From an uncultured Oxalobacteraceae bacterium (lineage in GTDB: Bacteria; Pseudomonadota; Gammaproteobacteria; Burkholderiales; Burkholderiaceae), in contig CAMLDH010000018.1 of the NCBI GenBank assembly GCA_946478765.1, positions 1 to 23,242 on the forward strand: a DNA stretch of 23,242 nt, in the 5' to 3' direction. Positions 7,674 to 16,078 of the stretch are shown here, piece by piece. Position numbers and translations under genes: made by a program. Each line of letters starts with the position of its first letter. Positions within the stretch are counted from its first letter, which is position 1. The notes under the pieces were generated by a model. That model was not told the origin of the DNA and made no database searches. It worked only from the letters and a program-made list of their open reading frames with translations.

Positions 7674-8825
7674 ATGCAGTTCAAGACAAAAATGATTCCA
7701 TTGGCTGGCGCGATTGCATTTGCTTTGGCAGGTGCCGCTTCCGCACAGGAACAAATCGTCAAGATCGGCCACGTCGGCCCGCTCTCTGGCGCGGTTGCAC
7801 ATATTGGCAAAGATAATGAACTTGGCGCCCGTATGGCAATTGATGAACTGAACGCCAAAGGCGTCACCATTGGCGGCAAAAAAGTTAAATTCGAACTGAT
7901 TGGCGAAGACGACGGAGCTGATCCAAAACAAGCAACTGCTGCCGCACAAAAGCTGGTTGATGCTAAAGTCAACGGCGTCATCGGCCACATGAATTCCGGC
8001 ACCACCATTCCGGCTTCCAAGATCTACCACGACGCTGGCATCCCACAAATTTCGCCGTCCGCGACCAACCCGAAATACACGCAGCAAGGCTTCAAAAGCG
8101 CCTTCCGCGTGGTGGCCAACGATGGTCAATTGGGCGGCACGCTAGGGCGTTACGCAGTGCAGATCAACAAGGCCAAGAAAGTCGCTGTGATCGACGACCG
8201 TACTGCATACGGCCAAGGCGTAGTGGAAGAGTTCGTCAAGGGCGCCAAGGGTAAAGCAGCCGGCGTGGAAATTGTTGCTCAGGAATTCACCAACGACAAG
8301 GCGACTGACTTCAATGCGATTTTGACCAAGATCAAGTCGAAAAATCCGGACGTCGTATTCTTCGGCGGTATGGATGCAGTTGCCGGCCCGATGCTGCGCC
8401 AAATGAAGCAACTCGGCATCAATGCCAAGTTCATGGGTGGTGATGGCATCTGCACTACCGAGTTGGCCAAACTGGCTGGCGACGGCATGGCGGATAACCA
8501 AGTTGTTTGCGCAGAAGCAGGTGGCGTGGAAGATTCACAGAAAAAAGGGTTGGAAGACTTCAAAGCAGCATTCAAGCAGAAATTCGGCCAAGATGTGGTG
8601 ATCTATGCCCCGTACACCTACGATGCTACGATGACAATGGTCGACGCAATGGTTAAGGCCGGCTCCGCTGAACCGGCAAAATACCTGCCGTTTCTGGCCA
8701 AGATCCATCACAAAGGTGTGACAGGCAATATCGCTTTTGACGCAAAAGGCGACATTCAAGACGGTACGCTGACACTGTACACGTACAAGGCTGGCAAACG
8801 CGTGCTATTGGCTGTTACCAAATAA
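7674..8825 (+). CDS. Branched-chain amino acid ABC transporter substrate-binding protein
   Basis: This is a periplasmic type-1 binding protein of the LivJ/LivK family that delivers leucine, isoleucine, valine or related amino acids to an ABC permease. The 383 residues begin with a signal peptide (MQFKTKMIPLAGAIAFALA, cleavage probably after GAASA, before QEQIVKIG). The mature part has the family motifs VKIGHVGPLSGAVAHIGKD, GARMAIDELNAKG, VNGVIGHMNSGTTIPAS, PQISPSATNP, YAPYTYDA and the C-terminal GNIAFDAKGDI. A strong AGGAGG at 7662-7667 fixes the start at 7674 against a longer in-frame option at 7629. The permease and ATPase genes are not in the window, so the protein is encoded alone, between an Lrp regulator and a terminator. 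Confidence 0.93.
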   Translation: MQFKTKMIPLAGAIAFALAGAASAQEQIVKIGHVGPLSGAVAHIGKDNELGARMAIDELNAKGVTIGGKKVKFELIGEDDGADPKQATAAAQKLVDAKVNGVIGHMNSGTTIPASKIYHDAGIPQISPSATNPKYTQQGFKSAFRVVANDGQLGGTLGRYAVQINKAKKVAVIDDRTAYGQGVVEEFVKGAKGKAAGVEIVAQEFTNDKATDFNAILTKIKSKNPDVVFFGGMDAVAGPMLRQMKQLGINAKFMGGDGICTTELAKLAGDGMADNQVVCAEAGGVEDSQKKGLEDFKAAFKQKFGQDVVIYAPYTYDATMTMVDAMVKAGSAEPAKYLPFLAKIHHKGVTGNIAFDAKGDIQDGTLTLYTYKAGKRVLLAVTK

Positions 8826-8839
8826 TAGCTTTTAGTGCC

Positions 8840-8879
8840 AAAAAAGCGCCTCGATCTTTGGATCGAGGCGCTTTTTTTT
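8840..8879 (+). terminator. Strong terminator after the binding-protein gene
   Basis: The stem AGCGCCTCGATC with its complement and a 4-nt TTTG loop (8857-8860) is extended by pairing A and T runs (8840-8845 with 8872-8877) and ends in eight T. It starts 15 nt after the stop. Because both strands end in T-runs it can also act on the minus strand. Confidence 0.93.
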
Positions 8880-8911
8880 ATTACACGAACCGTTTCAATA
8901 TGCCGGAAAAT

Positions 8912-8936
8912 AAAAAGCGCTCGATTGAGCGCTTTT
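8912..8936 (-). terminator. Terminator of the cytochrome c gene
   Basis: A perfect 10-bp stem AAAAGCGCTC (8913-8922) pairs with GAGCGCTTTT (8927-8936) around a GATT loop. Read on the minus strand it ends in a T-run and lies 19 nt past the stop of the cytochrome gene at 8955. With the preceding terminator it forms a tail-to-tail pair of insulators. Confidence 0.88.
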
Positions 8937-8954
8937 CATTGAAACGAGCTCTGA

Positions 8955-9263
8955 TTACTTCTGCGACAGAACCCATTTCACCAGCGTACGTGCTTCCGCT
9001 TCTGTCACTTGAGTATTGGCAGGCATCGGTACCGCGCCCCAGACACCGCTACCGCCCTTCAATACCTTTTGGGTCAACTTGTCTTCCGCATCCTTCTGGC
9101 CGGCATATTTTGCAGCGACGTCCTTATAAGCCGGACCAACCACTTTATTTGCAATTGCATGGCAAGCCATGCAATTTTTCGCTTTTGCCAAATCGGCATT
9201 TGCCATTGCAACGTTGGAAGCAAATGCGCCGACAGCCAAACAGACGAACAAAGAACGTTTCAT
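8955..9263 (-). CDS. Small periplasmic class I cytochrome c (c551/c552-like)
   Basis: This is a soluble electron carrier, probably donating to a terminal oxidase or reductase. The 102-residue precursor starts MKRSLFVCLAVGAFASNVAMA, a signal peptide cleaved near residue 21. The haem motif CMACH is at residues 31-35. The likely axial Met is Met80 in AVPMPAN, and the C-terminal helix is EAEARTLVKWVLSQK, as in cytochromes c551/c552. GGAGA upstream of the ATG at 9263 decides the start; a longer frame up to 9356 lacks support. It is transcribed divergently from the Trp-rich gene and has its own terminator. The specific redox partner cannot be read from this window. Confidence 0.93.
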   Translation of the reverse strand: MKRSLFVCLAVGAFASNVAMANADLAKAKNCMACHAIANKVVGPAYKDVAAKYAGQKDAEDKLTQKVLKGGSGVWGAVPMPANTQVTEAEARTLVKWVLSQK

Positions 9264-9305
9264 TGCTTTCTCCAAGGGAATAACTCGCATTATTTTACCG
9301 TGTTT

Positions 9306-9380
9306 TATTGGACTACCAATACGCCTTCCTGCATGAAACGTACAACATCCGCACACCGTTGACCGTATTGGTTGACCGTA
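9306..9380. promoter_or_regulatory. Repeated TATTGG/CCAATA and TTGACCGTA motifs
   Basis: In the divergent cytochrome/Trp-rich intergenic region, TATTGG (9306-9311) and CCAATA (9316-9321) form a 6-4-6 palindrome. ACCAATACG (9315-9323) recurs inverted as CGTATTGGT (9364-9372). GTTGACCGTA occurs twice, 13 bp apart, at 9358-9367 and 9371-9380. The arrangement looks like an operator and/or overlapping -35 elements; no regulator is assigned. Confidence 0.35.
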
Positions 9381-9419
9381 ACACTCTTTAACAATATCCT
9401 GCCAACAAATGGAGTCGTC

Positions 9420-9635
9420 ATGCTTTTCATTATTCCTATTGTCGCATTAACAATCCTGAGATATTTCGAGATTGGTCCGTTCGCCGATATTTCGTGGTGG
9501 TGGATCGTCGGGCTCATGGCGCTCGCATTTATCTGGTTTGAGTTCATCGAACGCATGCTGGGCCTCGACAAACGCAAGGCGCATGAGCAATTGGAAAAAG
9601 CGCGCAAAGAACGTGTGAAGAATACGTTCAAATAA
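9420..9635 (+). CDS. Small Trp-rich membrane protein (TIGR04438-like)
   Basis: The 71-residue protein has two hydrophobic segments, MLFIIPIVALTILRYF and then ISWWWIVGLMALAFIWFEF. A charged C-terminal helix follows (RMLGLDKRKAHEQLEKARKE). The FADISWWW stretch and length recall the betaproteobacterial small Trp-rich family TIGR04438 (from memory). The ATG at 9420 has GGAG at 9411-9414; an upstream in-frame start at 9372 has no support. It is an inner-membrane peptide of unknown function, with a good terminator 26 nt downstream. Location beside a cytochrome c could hint at a respiratory link, but this is only inference. Confidence 0.8.
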   Translation: MLFIIPIVALTILRYFEIGPFADISWWWIVGLMALAFIWFEFIERMLGLDKRKAHEQLEKARKERVKNTFK

Positions 9636-9661
9636 TACGGAATCGACTATCCGTGCAATTG

Positions 9662-9690
9662 AAAAAGGCCGGGTAAATTCCGGCCTTTTT
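9662..9690 (+). terminator. Bidirectional terminator between the Trp-rich gene and ilvD
   Basis: AAAAAGGCCGG (9662-9672) pairs perfectly with CCGGCCTTTTT (9680-9690) around a 7-nt loop. The T-runs on both strands let it serve both the Trp-rich gene (+) and convergent ilvD (-). Confidence 0.9.
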
Positions 9691-9759
9691 CATGTCCCAG
9701 ACTTTAAATCATGGGACAAAATATCGCGCTGCATAACGCTGCGCCAAGGGCGCCAAGCA

Positions 9760-11637
9760 TTATCTTTTTTTCAGTTGCGACAAGTCGCGCACTGCGCCCC
9801 GATCGGCCGAGGTCGCCAATGCGGCATAGGCTTGCAGCGCCTGCGATACCACGCGTTGCCGATTCACCGGTTTCCACGCCTGTTCGCCCCTGGCCTCCAT
9901 CGCCGCACGACGTTGCGCCAATTCCGCATCACTGACCTTCAAGTGCATGCGCCGTTCGGGGATGTCGATCTCGATCGTGTCGCCTTCTTCGACCAGAGCG
10001 ATCGCACCGCCTTCCGCCGCTTCGGGAGATGCATGGCCGATCACTAGGCCGGACGAGCCGCCGGAGAAACGTCCATCGGTGAACAATGCGCAGGTTTTTC
10101 CCAAGCCTTTCGATTTAATGTAGGAAGTCGGGTAAAGCATTTCCTGCATGCCGGGACCGCCTTTCGGTCCTTCGTAGCGGATCACGACCACATCGCCCTC
10201 TTTCACCGCATCGCCCAGAATCGCTTCCACCGCGTCGTCCTGACTTTCAAATACGCGTGCGGTACCGGTAAATTTGAGAATGCTTTCATCGACACCGGCG
10301 GTTTTTACGATGCAGCCTTTTTCCGCCAGATTGCCATACAACACGGCAAGGCCGCCATCTTGTGAATACGCATGGGCCTTATCGCGAATGCAACCGTTGG
10401 CGCGGTCCATATCAAGTTTATCAAAGCGTTTGTCTTGCGAAAACGCGACTTGCGTCGGTATGCCGCCCGGCGCCGCGCTGAAAAGCGCATGCACAGCAGC
10501 ATCTTGCGTGCGCATGATGTCATGCTGCGCAATCGCATCGCCCAAGCTCTTGCTATGCACCGAATACACACTGGTATCGAGCAGGCCCGCGCGGTCCAGC
10601 TCGCCGAGAATGCTGATGATGCCGCCGGCGCGATGCACGTCTTCAATGTGATAGTCCTGGGTCGCCGGCGCCACTTTGCACAGGCAGGGCACCTTGCGCG
10701 AAATGCGGTCGATATCGGCCATATTGAATTCAACGCCGCCCTCCTGCGCAGCGGCAAGCAAATGCAACACCGTGTTGGTTGAGCCGCCCATCGATACATC
10801 CAGCGCCATCGCGTTTTCAAATGCCGCCTTGGTCGCAATGCTGCGCGGCAGGGCGCTTGCGTCATCCTGCTCGTAGTAGCGCTTGGCCAGTTCGACCACC
10901 AGACGGCCGGCGCGCAAGAACAATGCCTTGCGATCGGCGTGGGTGGCGACAATCGTGCCATTGCCCGGCAACGACAAGCCCAGCGCTTCGGTCAGACAGT
11001 TCATCGAATTCGCGGTAAACATGCCGGAGCACGAACCGCACGTCGGACAGGCCGAACGCTCGATGTTGGCCACTTGCGCATCCGACACGGTCGGATCGCC
11101 AGCCTGGATCATGGCATCGATCAAATCGACCTTGATGATTTTTTGCATGCCTTCCTGCTTGCCATGCAATGCCTCGATGACCTTGCCTGCCTCCATCGGC
11201 CCGCCTGATACAAACACGACTGGAATATTCAGGCGCATTGCCGCCATCAACATGCCCGGCGTGATCTTGTCGCAGTTGGAAATGCACACCATCGCATCGG
11301 CGCAGTGCGCATTGACCATGTATTCAACCGAGTCGGCGATCAGCTCGCGCGAAGGCAGCGAATACAACATCCCGCCATGGCCCATTGCAATACCGTCATC
11401 GACCGCAATCGTATTGAATTCTTTCGCAACGCCACCTGCTGCCTCGATCTCGCGCGCGACCATTTGCCCGAGATCCTTGAGGTGGACGTGACCCGGCACA
11501 AACTGGGTAAATGAGTTCACCACCGCGATGATCGGCTTGTCGAAATCGCCATCCTTCATGCCGGTGGCGCGCCACAGGGCGCGGGCGCCAGCCATGTTGC
11601 GGCCGTGCGTGGTGGTACGAGAACGATATTGCGGCAT
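9760..11637 (-). CDS. ilvD: Dihydroxy-acid dehydratase
   Basis: IlvD dehydrates 2,3-dihydroxy-isovalerate and 2,3-dihydroxy-3-methylvalerate, the penultimate step of valine and isoleucine synthesis, using an iron-sulfur cluster. The 625 residues match the long E. coli-type enzyme (616). Signatures are [22 protein letters not shown] at the start, [13 protein letters not shown] with Cys122-Asp-Lys, [20 protein letters not shown], and [20 protein letters not shown] near the C-terminus. A TTG two codons earlier is possible, but GGAG sits only about 1 nt before it, while it is 7 nt before the ATG at 11637. The gene diverges from a LysR regulator 106 bp away, which is a candidate controller. Confidence 0.97.
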   Translation of the reverse strand: MPQYRSRTTTHGRNMAGARALWRATGMKDGDFDKPIIAVVNSFTQFVPGHVHLKDLGQMVAREIEAAGGVAKEFNTIAVDDGIAMGHGGMLYSLPSRELIADSVEYMVNAHCADAMVCISNCDKITPGMLMAAMRLNIPVVFVSGGPMEAGKVIEALHGKQEGMQKIIKVDLIDAMIQAGDPTVSDAQVANIERSACPTCGSCSGMFTANSMNCLTEALGLSLPGNGTIVATHADRKALFLRAGRLVVELAKRYYEQDDASALPRSIATKAAFENAMALDVSMGGSTNTVLHLLAAAQEGGVEFNMADIDRISRKVPCLCKVAPATQDYHIEDVHRAGGIISILGELDRAGLLDTSVYSVHSKSLGDAIAQHDIMRTQDAAVHALFSAAPGGIPTQVAFSQDKRFDKLDMDRANGCIRDKAHAYSQDGGLAVLYGNLAEKGCIVKTAGVDESILKFTGTARVFESQDDAVEAILGDAVKEGDVVVIRYEGPKGGPGMQEMLYPTSYIKSKGLGKTCALFTDGRFSGGSSGLVIGHASPEAAEGGAIALVEEGDTIEIDIPERRMHLKVSDAELAQRRAAMEARGEQAWKPVNRQRVVSQALQAYAALATSADRGAVRDLSQLKKR

Positions 11638-11743
11638 GTTCAATCTCCAGGATGTGACGAACTAAAGGGTTAATCGGCTAGAGTGCCTTGCATAAAGCCG
11701 TGTGTCAAATATATGATTCATTCCTCATTAAGTCGAAATAGAT

Positions 11744-12640
11744 ATGAATATTGAACTGCGGCAATTGCGCTATTTCGTCGCCGTGGCTGAAGAAATGCAT
11801 TTCGGCCGGGCTGCCGTGCGCCTGCATATGACGCAACCGCCGTTATCGCAGACGATTCAGGCGCTTGAGGCAGCGCTGGGCACGCTGCTGTTCTTCCGCA
11901 CCAAGCGCAGTGTCGCGTTGACGCCGGCCGGGACGGCATTGCTGCCGGAAGCGCGGCGCCTTCTGCTGCAAGCGGAAACGCTGCCCGATCTGGTTCGCCG
12001 TGCGGCAACCGGCGAATCGGGCCGCTTGGCGCTGGCATTCGTATCAACCGCCGACTACAGCGTGCTGCCGCCATTCCTGCGTGAATTCCGTGAGAATTAC
12101 CCGCAAGTCCATATTGATTTACGTGAAGCCACCACCGATATCCAACTGGAAGATCTGGCGCAAGGCAGGATAGACGCCGGCCTCGTGATTCCGCCCTTGC
12201 CCGACAAGGCGACCGCCGACCTCGACTATATGCCGGTCCTATCGGAGCCGCTGGTCCTCGCCGCACCCACCGGGTTGAAGGCGGTGCGCGGCAAAACGGC
12301 AGTGGCATTGAAAACAGTGAACGACCTGCCGCTGATTGTCTTTCCGCGCCGTATTGCTCCGGCATTTCATGATGCGATCCTGGCATGTTTCCACGAGGCG
12401 GGATTGACGCCGCGCATCGGACAGGAAGCGATCCAGATGCAAACTATCGTAGGTTTGGTATCGGCCGGCATGGGCATCGCGCTTGTGCCACAATCGGTGT
12501 CGAATTTAAAGCGCCCCGGCGTCGAGTACAAGCCACTGGCCGGAAAAGCCCCGATGGTAGAAACTGGTCTGGCCTGGCGCCGCGACAATACGTCGCCGGT
12601 GTTGCGCGCCTTTTTGGAATTATTACGAAAGAAACGATAA
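11744..12640 (+). CDS. LysR family transcriptional regulator
   Basis: The 298-residue protein has an N-terminal winged HTH (MNIELRQLRYFVAVAEEMHF, then MTQPPLSQTIQALEAALG and LTPAGTALLPEARRLLL). The C-terminal periplasmic-binding-like effector domain includes GRLALAFVSTADYSVLPPFL and GLVSAGMGIALVPQSV. Length and layout are typical. It is divergent from ilvD, the classical arrangement for a LysR protein controlling its neighbour, possibly with a branched-chain intermediate as effector (inference). The ATG at 11744 has only a weak upstream Shine-Dalgarno. Its TAA directly abuts the lgt ATG, so the two may be translated from one message. Confidence 0.93.
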   Translation: MNIELRQLRYFVAVAEEMHFGRAAVRLHMTQPPLSQTIQALEAALGTLLFFRTKRSVALTPAGTALLPEARRLLLQAETLPDLVRRAATGESGRLALAFVSTADYSVLPPFLREFRENYPQVHIDLREATTDIQLEDLAQGRIDAGLVIPPLPDKATADLDYMPVLSEPLVLAAPTGLKAVRGKTAVALKTVNDLPLIVFPRRIAPAFHDAILACFHEAGLTPRIGQEAIQMQTIVGLVSAGMGIALVPQSVSNLKRPGVEYKPLAGKAPMVETGLAWRRDNTSPVLRAFLELLRKKR

Positions 12641-13438
12641 ATGCTGATCCACCCTCTTCCCGACCCCGTAGCGCTTGCAATCGGCCCGATCGCGATCCAC
12701 TGGTATGGCTTGATGTATCTACTTGCATTCGTGCAGTTCATTGCGCTTGGGCGCGTACGCATCCGGCAGCCGCACATTGCCGCCATGGGCTGGAAAAAGG
12801 AAGACCTCGACGACATGCTGTTTTACGGCGTGCTGGGCGTCGTGATCGGCGGGCGCCTGGGCGAAGTGTTGTTCTACAATCCCGCCTATTATTTTTCGCA
12901 CCCGCTGGAGATTTTCGCAGTCTGGAAAGGCGGCATGTCCTTCCATGGCGGATTTATCGGCGTGATGATCGCGATGGCGCTGTGGTCGCGCAAGGCCGGC
13001 CGCAACGTGAGGGACGTGCTGGATTTCATCGCGCCGATGGTGCCGCTCGGTTATGCGGCGGGACGCATCGGCAATTTTATCAATGCCGAATTGCCGGGAC
13101 GCGTTGCCGATGCATCGCTGCCGTGGGCAATGATCTGGCCCAATATCGACAACCTGCCGCGCCATCCATCGCCGATTTACCAAGCGTTGGTCGATGGCGT
13201 ACTGCTATTCATCATCCTGTGGCTGTTTGCGCGCAAGCCGCGTCCCGCGATGGCGGTCAGCGGCATGTTCTCGCTGCTGTATGGCTGCGCGCGGTTTTTT
13301 ACCGAATATTTCCGCACGCCTGACTATGAAGTATCCCTGGCCGGCGTGACGATTTCGGCCGGACAGATGCTGTCATTGCCGATGATCGCGCTCGGCATTA
13401 CCTTATTGTTTCTGGCGTACCGAAAGCCGGCCCGGTAG
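12641..13438 (+). CDS. lgt: Prolipoprotein diacylglyceryl transferase
   Basis: Lgt is an inner-membrane enzyme that moves a diacylglyceryl group from phosphatidylglycerol to the lipobox Cys of prolipoproteins, the first step of lipoprotein maturation. The 265-residue polytopic protein carries the Lgt signature [14 protein letters not shown] at residues 141-154. It also has [17 protein letters not shown] near the N-terminus, [23 protein letters not shown] and [10 protein letters not shown]. The ATG follows the LysR stop codon with no gap, an unusual partner for lgt. No terminator is evident downstream. Confidence 0.96.
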   Translation: MLIHPLPDPVALAIGPIAIHWYGLMYLLAFVQFIALGRVRIRQPHIAAMGWKKEDLDDMLFYGVLGVVIGGRLGEVLFYNPAYYFSHPLEIFAVWKGGMSFHGGFIGVMIAMALWSRKAGRNVRDVLDFIAPMVPLGYAAGRIGNFINAELPGRVADASLPWAMIWPNIDNLPRHPSPIYQALVDGVLLFIILWLFARKPRPAMAVSGMFSLLYGCARFFTEYFRTPDYEVSLAGVTISAGQMLSLPMIALGITLLFLAYRKPAR

Positions 13439-13519
13439 GCTGAAACCAGACGACGTCGCCGACAAATATCAAACACCTACAAGGCTCAGGCAACATGTCG
13501 GAAATGCCGCTTGTCGCCG

Positions 13520-13642
13520 ATGCCTGAACCCTTGACGGAAAATGAATTGAGCAATGCATTCGCTTTTCTGGCGTCACAGGATTATCGCGAAGGCGTGCAA
13601 ACCTTTCTGGCCAAGCGCGATCCGGTTTTTCTGGGAAAATAA
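13520..13642 (+). pseudogene. C-terminal remnant of an enoyl-CoA hydratase
   Basis: A 40-codon frame ends FAFLASQDYREGVQTFLAKR then DPVFLGK and stop. This is the typical C-terminus of enoyl-CoA hydratase/isomerase family proteins (E-x-F/A-LF-s-D-x-xEGv-aFleKR-p-F-G). The ~210 upstream residues of such an enzyme, with the oxyanion-hole motifs, are absent. Upstream the frame stays open but is unrelated and Arg-rich, and it happens to be in frame with the lgt stop codon at 13436. It is most likely the tail of a gene deleted between lgt and matB. It could in principle be expressed as a short peptide, but no Shine-Dalgarno is seen. The remaining interval (13439-13519 and 13643-13710) holds nothing else I can support. 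Confidence 0.6.
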
Positions 13643-13710
13643 ATAGACGAATCGAACGCCGCACGGCATTCCCCCTCCTGCCCCTTCGCCGGGCGCTTTG
13701 GTCTCAACAC

Positions 13711-15231
13711 ATGAACGCAAATCTCTACGCCCTTTTCGCATCACGCTTCCCCCTCGACAAAAGCACCTGCTGCATGGAAACGCATGACGGCCTCGTCTAT
13801 TCCTGGCACGACCTCGAGCGTGCAAGCGCCAAGATCGCGAACCTGCTCGCGAGTTTGCAACTACCGAAGGATGCGCACATTGCGGTGCAGGTTGAAAAAT
13901 CGCCGGAAGCGCTGATGCTGTATCTGGCGACGATCCGCGCCGGCTATGTCTATTTGCCGCTCAATACCGCGTACCGTGCAGCGGAAATCGACTACTTCAT
14001 CGGTGATGCACAACCTGCCGTCGTCGTATGTTCGCCGCAGAATTTCGGCTGGGTGTCGAAGATCGCTTTCCAATCAGGCACGAAACACGTTTTCACGCTC
14101 GGCGACGATCGTCACGGCTCCTTATTGGCACGGGCGGCGCATCAAGCCGACAGCTTCGACACGGTATCAAGACATGCCGGCGACCTGGCAGCAATCCTGT
14201 ACACATCGGGCACCACCGGCCGCAGCAAAGGCGCGATGCTCACGCATGAGAATCTGGCTTCCAATGCCAAGGTCTTGCAGGAATACTGGCGCTGGCAACA
14301 AGACGACGTGCTGCTGCATGCATTGCCACTGTTTCATGTGCACGGCTTGTTCGTCGCGTCGCACGGCGCGTTGCTGAGCGGCAGCAAGATGATCTTCCTG
14401 CCCAGATTCGACAGCGCCGACATGCTGCGCCATTTGCCGCGTTCAACGGTGTTCATGGGTGTGCCAACCTACTATGTCCGGCTGTTGGCAGAGCCGACCT
14501 TTGGCAAAGCCGTTTGCGCCAATGTGCGCCTGTTCATTTCCGGCTCAGCACCGTTATTGATGGACACCTTCAACGAATTCGCGCAACGCACCGGCCACAC
14601 CATTCTCGAACGTTACGGCATGAGCGAAACCACGATGCTGGCGTCCAATCCCTACGATGGCAGGCGTATGGGCGGCACCGTAGGATTGGCGCTGCCCGGC
14701 GTAGCGGTGCGCGTCGTAAAAAATACGGACGACAGCAGGCCGGTCGCCTGTGCGCACGACGAGATCGGCGATATCCAGGTCAAGGGACCGAACGTGTTCA
14801 AGGGTTATTGGCGCATGCGGGAAAAGACTGCGGAAGAGTTCACGACCGACGGCTATTTCAAGACCGGCGACGTCGGCAAATTCGATGGCGACGGCTATTT
14901 GACCATTGTCGGCCGCAGCAAGGATCTGATCATCTCGGGCGGCTACAACGTGTATCCGAAGGAAATCGAATCATTCATCGACGAGATGGACGGTGTTGCG
15001 GAGTCGGCCGTCATCGGCATTCCGCATCCGGATTACGGCGAAGCGGTCACGGCGGTGGTGGTAACGAAGCCGGGCGTGGCATTGTCGGAGCAACAGATCA
15101 TGGCGGCGCTGAAAGCGAAAATCGCCAACTTCAAGGTGCCGAAACGTGTTTTCTTTTTAACAGACCTGCCGCGCAATACGATGGGCAAAGTGCAGAAGAA
15201 CCTGCTGCGCGAGCAGTTCGGGCAACCCTGA
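13711..15231 (+). CDS. matB: Malonyl-CoA synthetase (ANL superfamily)
   Basis: MatB adenylates malonate with ATP and transfers it to CoA. The 506-residue protein has the ANL motifs ILYTSGTTGRSKG (residues 162-174), ERYGMSETTM around Tyr302-Thr307, TGDVGKFDGDGYLTIVGRSK with GRSKDLI at 401-407, ISGGYNVYPKEIE, and the catalytic lysine Lys493 in RNTMGKVQKN. YGMSETTMLASNPYDG closely resembles the malonate-specific MatB family (YGMTET...NTSNPYDG from memory), favouring malonate over fatty acid or acetate. No Shine-Dalgarno is obvious upstream. No malonyl-CoA decarboxylase (MatA) or malonate carrier (MatC) is nearby. A remnant enoyl-CoA hydratase precedes it, suggesting a damaged gene cluster. Confidence 0.85.
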   Translation: MNANLYALFASRFPLDKSTCCMETHDGLVYSWHDLERASAKIANLLASLQLPKDAHIAVQVEKSPEALMLYLATIRAGYVYLPLNTAYRAAEIDYFIGDAQPAVVVCSPQNFGWVSKIAFQSGTKHVFTLGDDRHGSLLARAAHQADSFDTVSRHAGDLAAILYTSGTTGRSKGAMLTHENLASNAKVLQEYWRWQQDDVLLHALPLFHVHGLFVASHGALLSGSKMIFLPRFDSADMLRHLPRSTVFMGVPTYYVRLLAEPTFGKAVCANVRLFISGSAPLLMDTFNEFAQRTGHTILERYGMSETTMLASNPYDGRRMGGTVGLALPGVAVRVVKNTDDSRPVACAHDEIGDIQVKGPNVFKGYWRMREKTAEEFTTDGYFKTGDVGKFDGDGYLTIVGRSKDLIISGGYNVYPKEIESFIDEMDGVAESAVIGIPHPDYGEAVTAVVVTKPGVALSEQQIMAALKAKIANFKVPKRVFFLTDLPRNTMGKVQKNLLREQFGQP

Positions 15232-15251
15232 CGCTGCAGGGTTCAGTCGTA

Positions 15252-16055
15252 TTACTTGAACGCCTTGTAGACCATGTACGCTGCCAGCCCATAGAGTACC
15301 AGGGCAAAGATTTTCTTCAACGACTTTACCGGCAAGCTATGCGCAGTGCTCGCGCCCAGCGGCGCCGTCGTCACGCTTGCCAATGAAATGACCAGCAACG
15401 CCGGCAGATAGATGAATCCCAGCGATCCCGGCGGCAGACCCGGCATGCTCATCCCGTAATAGATATTAGATAGCGTGCCGGCCAGCGCAATCGGGAACCC
15501 CAGCGCCGCGCTGGTCGCCACCGCATTGTGGATTTTGACGTTACACCATGTCATGAAGGGCACGGACACGAAGCCGCCGCCAGCGCCAACCAGACCCGAC
15601 AGCACGCCGATCACGCCGCCCGCGCCGAACATGCCGGGCGCCTTCGGCAATTCACGCGTTGCGGCGGGCTTTTTATCGAGCAGCATTTGCGTCGCCGACA
15701 ATGCGACGAAACCGCCGAAAAACATCGCCAGCGCGGACGAATTCATTTGCTTGCCCAGCCACGGGCCGATCCACGAGCCGATCAGGATGCCGGGCGCGAG
15801 CAGCTTGACGATGTGCCACGACACCGCGCCGCGTTTGTGATGCGCGCGCACCGACGAGATCGATGTAAACATGATGGTCGCGAGAGAGGTCGCAATCGCC
15901 ATATGCACGATCAATTCCTGCGGAAAGTCTTTTGCCGCCAGCAGCAGCGTAATGAACGGCACCATCAGCATGCCGCCGCCGATGCCGAGCAGGCCCGCAG
16001 CGAAGCCGACCCCGGCACCCAGAACGAGAAACGCAAGAATCAGGCTGATATTCAT
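15252..16055 (-). CDS. TauE/SafE family membrane permease
   Basis: The 267-residue polytopic inner-membrane protein has two related halves, each with a glycine-rich repeat. The first is GVGFAAGLLGIGGGMLMVPF near residues 15-34 and the second is GVLSGLVGAGGGFVSVPFM near the middle, the hallmark of the TauE/SafE (DUF81) family. About eight membrane segments are visible. Members export sulfite, sulfonates or other small organic anions; the substrate here cannot be told. The ATG at 16055 lies 24 nt from the palindromic element. If that element is removed, the upstream EVE gene would stop three bases before this ATG, so the two genes were probably one operon. Confidence 0.88.
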   Translation of the reverse strand: MNISLILAFLVLGAGVGFAAGLLGIGGGMLMVPFITLLLAAKDFPQELIVHMAIATSLATIMFTSISSVRAHHKRGAVSWHIVKLLAPGILIGSWIGPWLGKQMNSSALAMFFGGFVALSATQMLLDKKPAATRELPKAPGMFGAGGVIGVLSGLVGAGGGFVSVPFMTWCNVKIHNAVATSAALGFPIALAGTLSNIYYGMSMPGLPPGSLGFIYLPALLVISLASVTTAPLGASTAHSLPVKSLKKIFALVLYGLAAYMVYKAFK

Positions 16056-16078
16056 CGGCTATTTTCGGGATTTATTAA

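Noticed and set aside
9693..9718. TGTCCCA/TGGGACA inverted repeat downstream of ilvD
   Set aside because: Only 7 bp with a 12-nt gap and no T-run; a much better bidirectional terminator is next to it at 9662-9690.
12385..13323. 312-codon frame overlapping the LysR gene and lgt
   Set aside because: Out-of-frame reading across two well-supported genes, Arg-rich and without domains.
15224..15243. AACCCTG/CAGGGTT hairpin overlapping the matB stop
   Set aside because: Short stem and no T-run on either strand, so it was not called a terminator.
14514..15386. 290-codon frame inside matB
   Set aside because: Shadow frame of matB; the ANL motifs are in the other frame.
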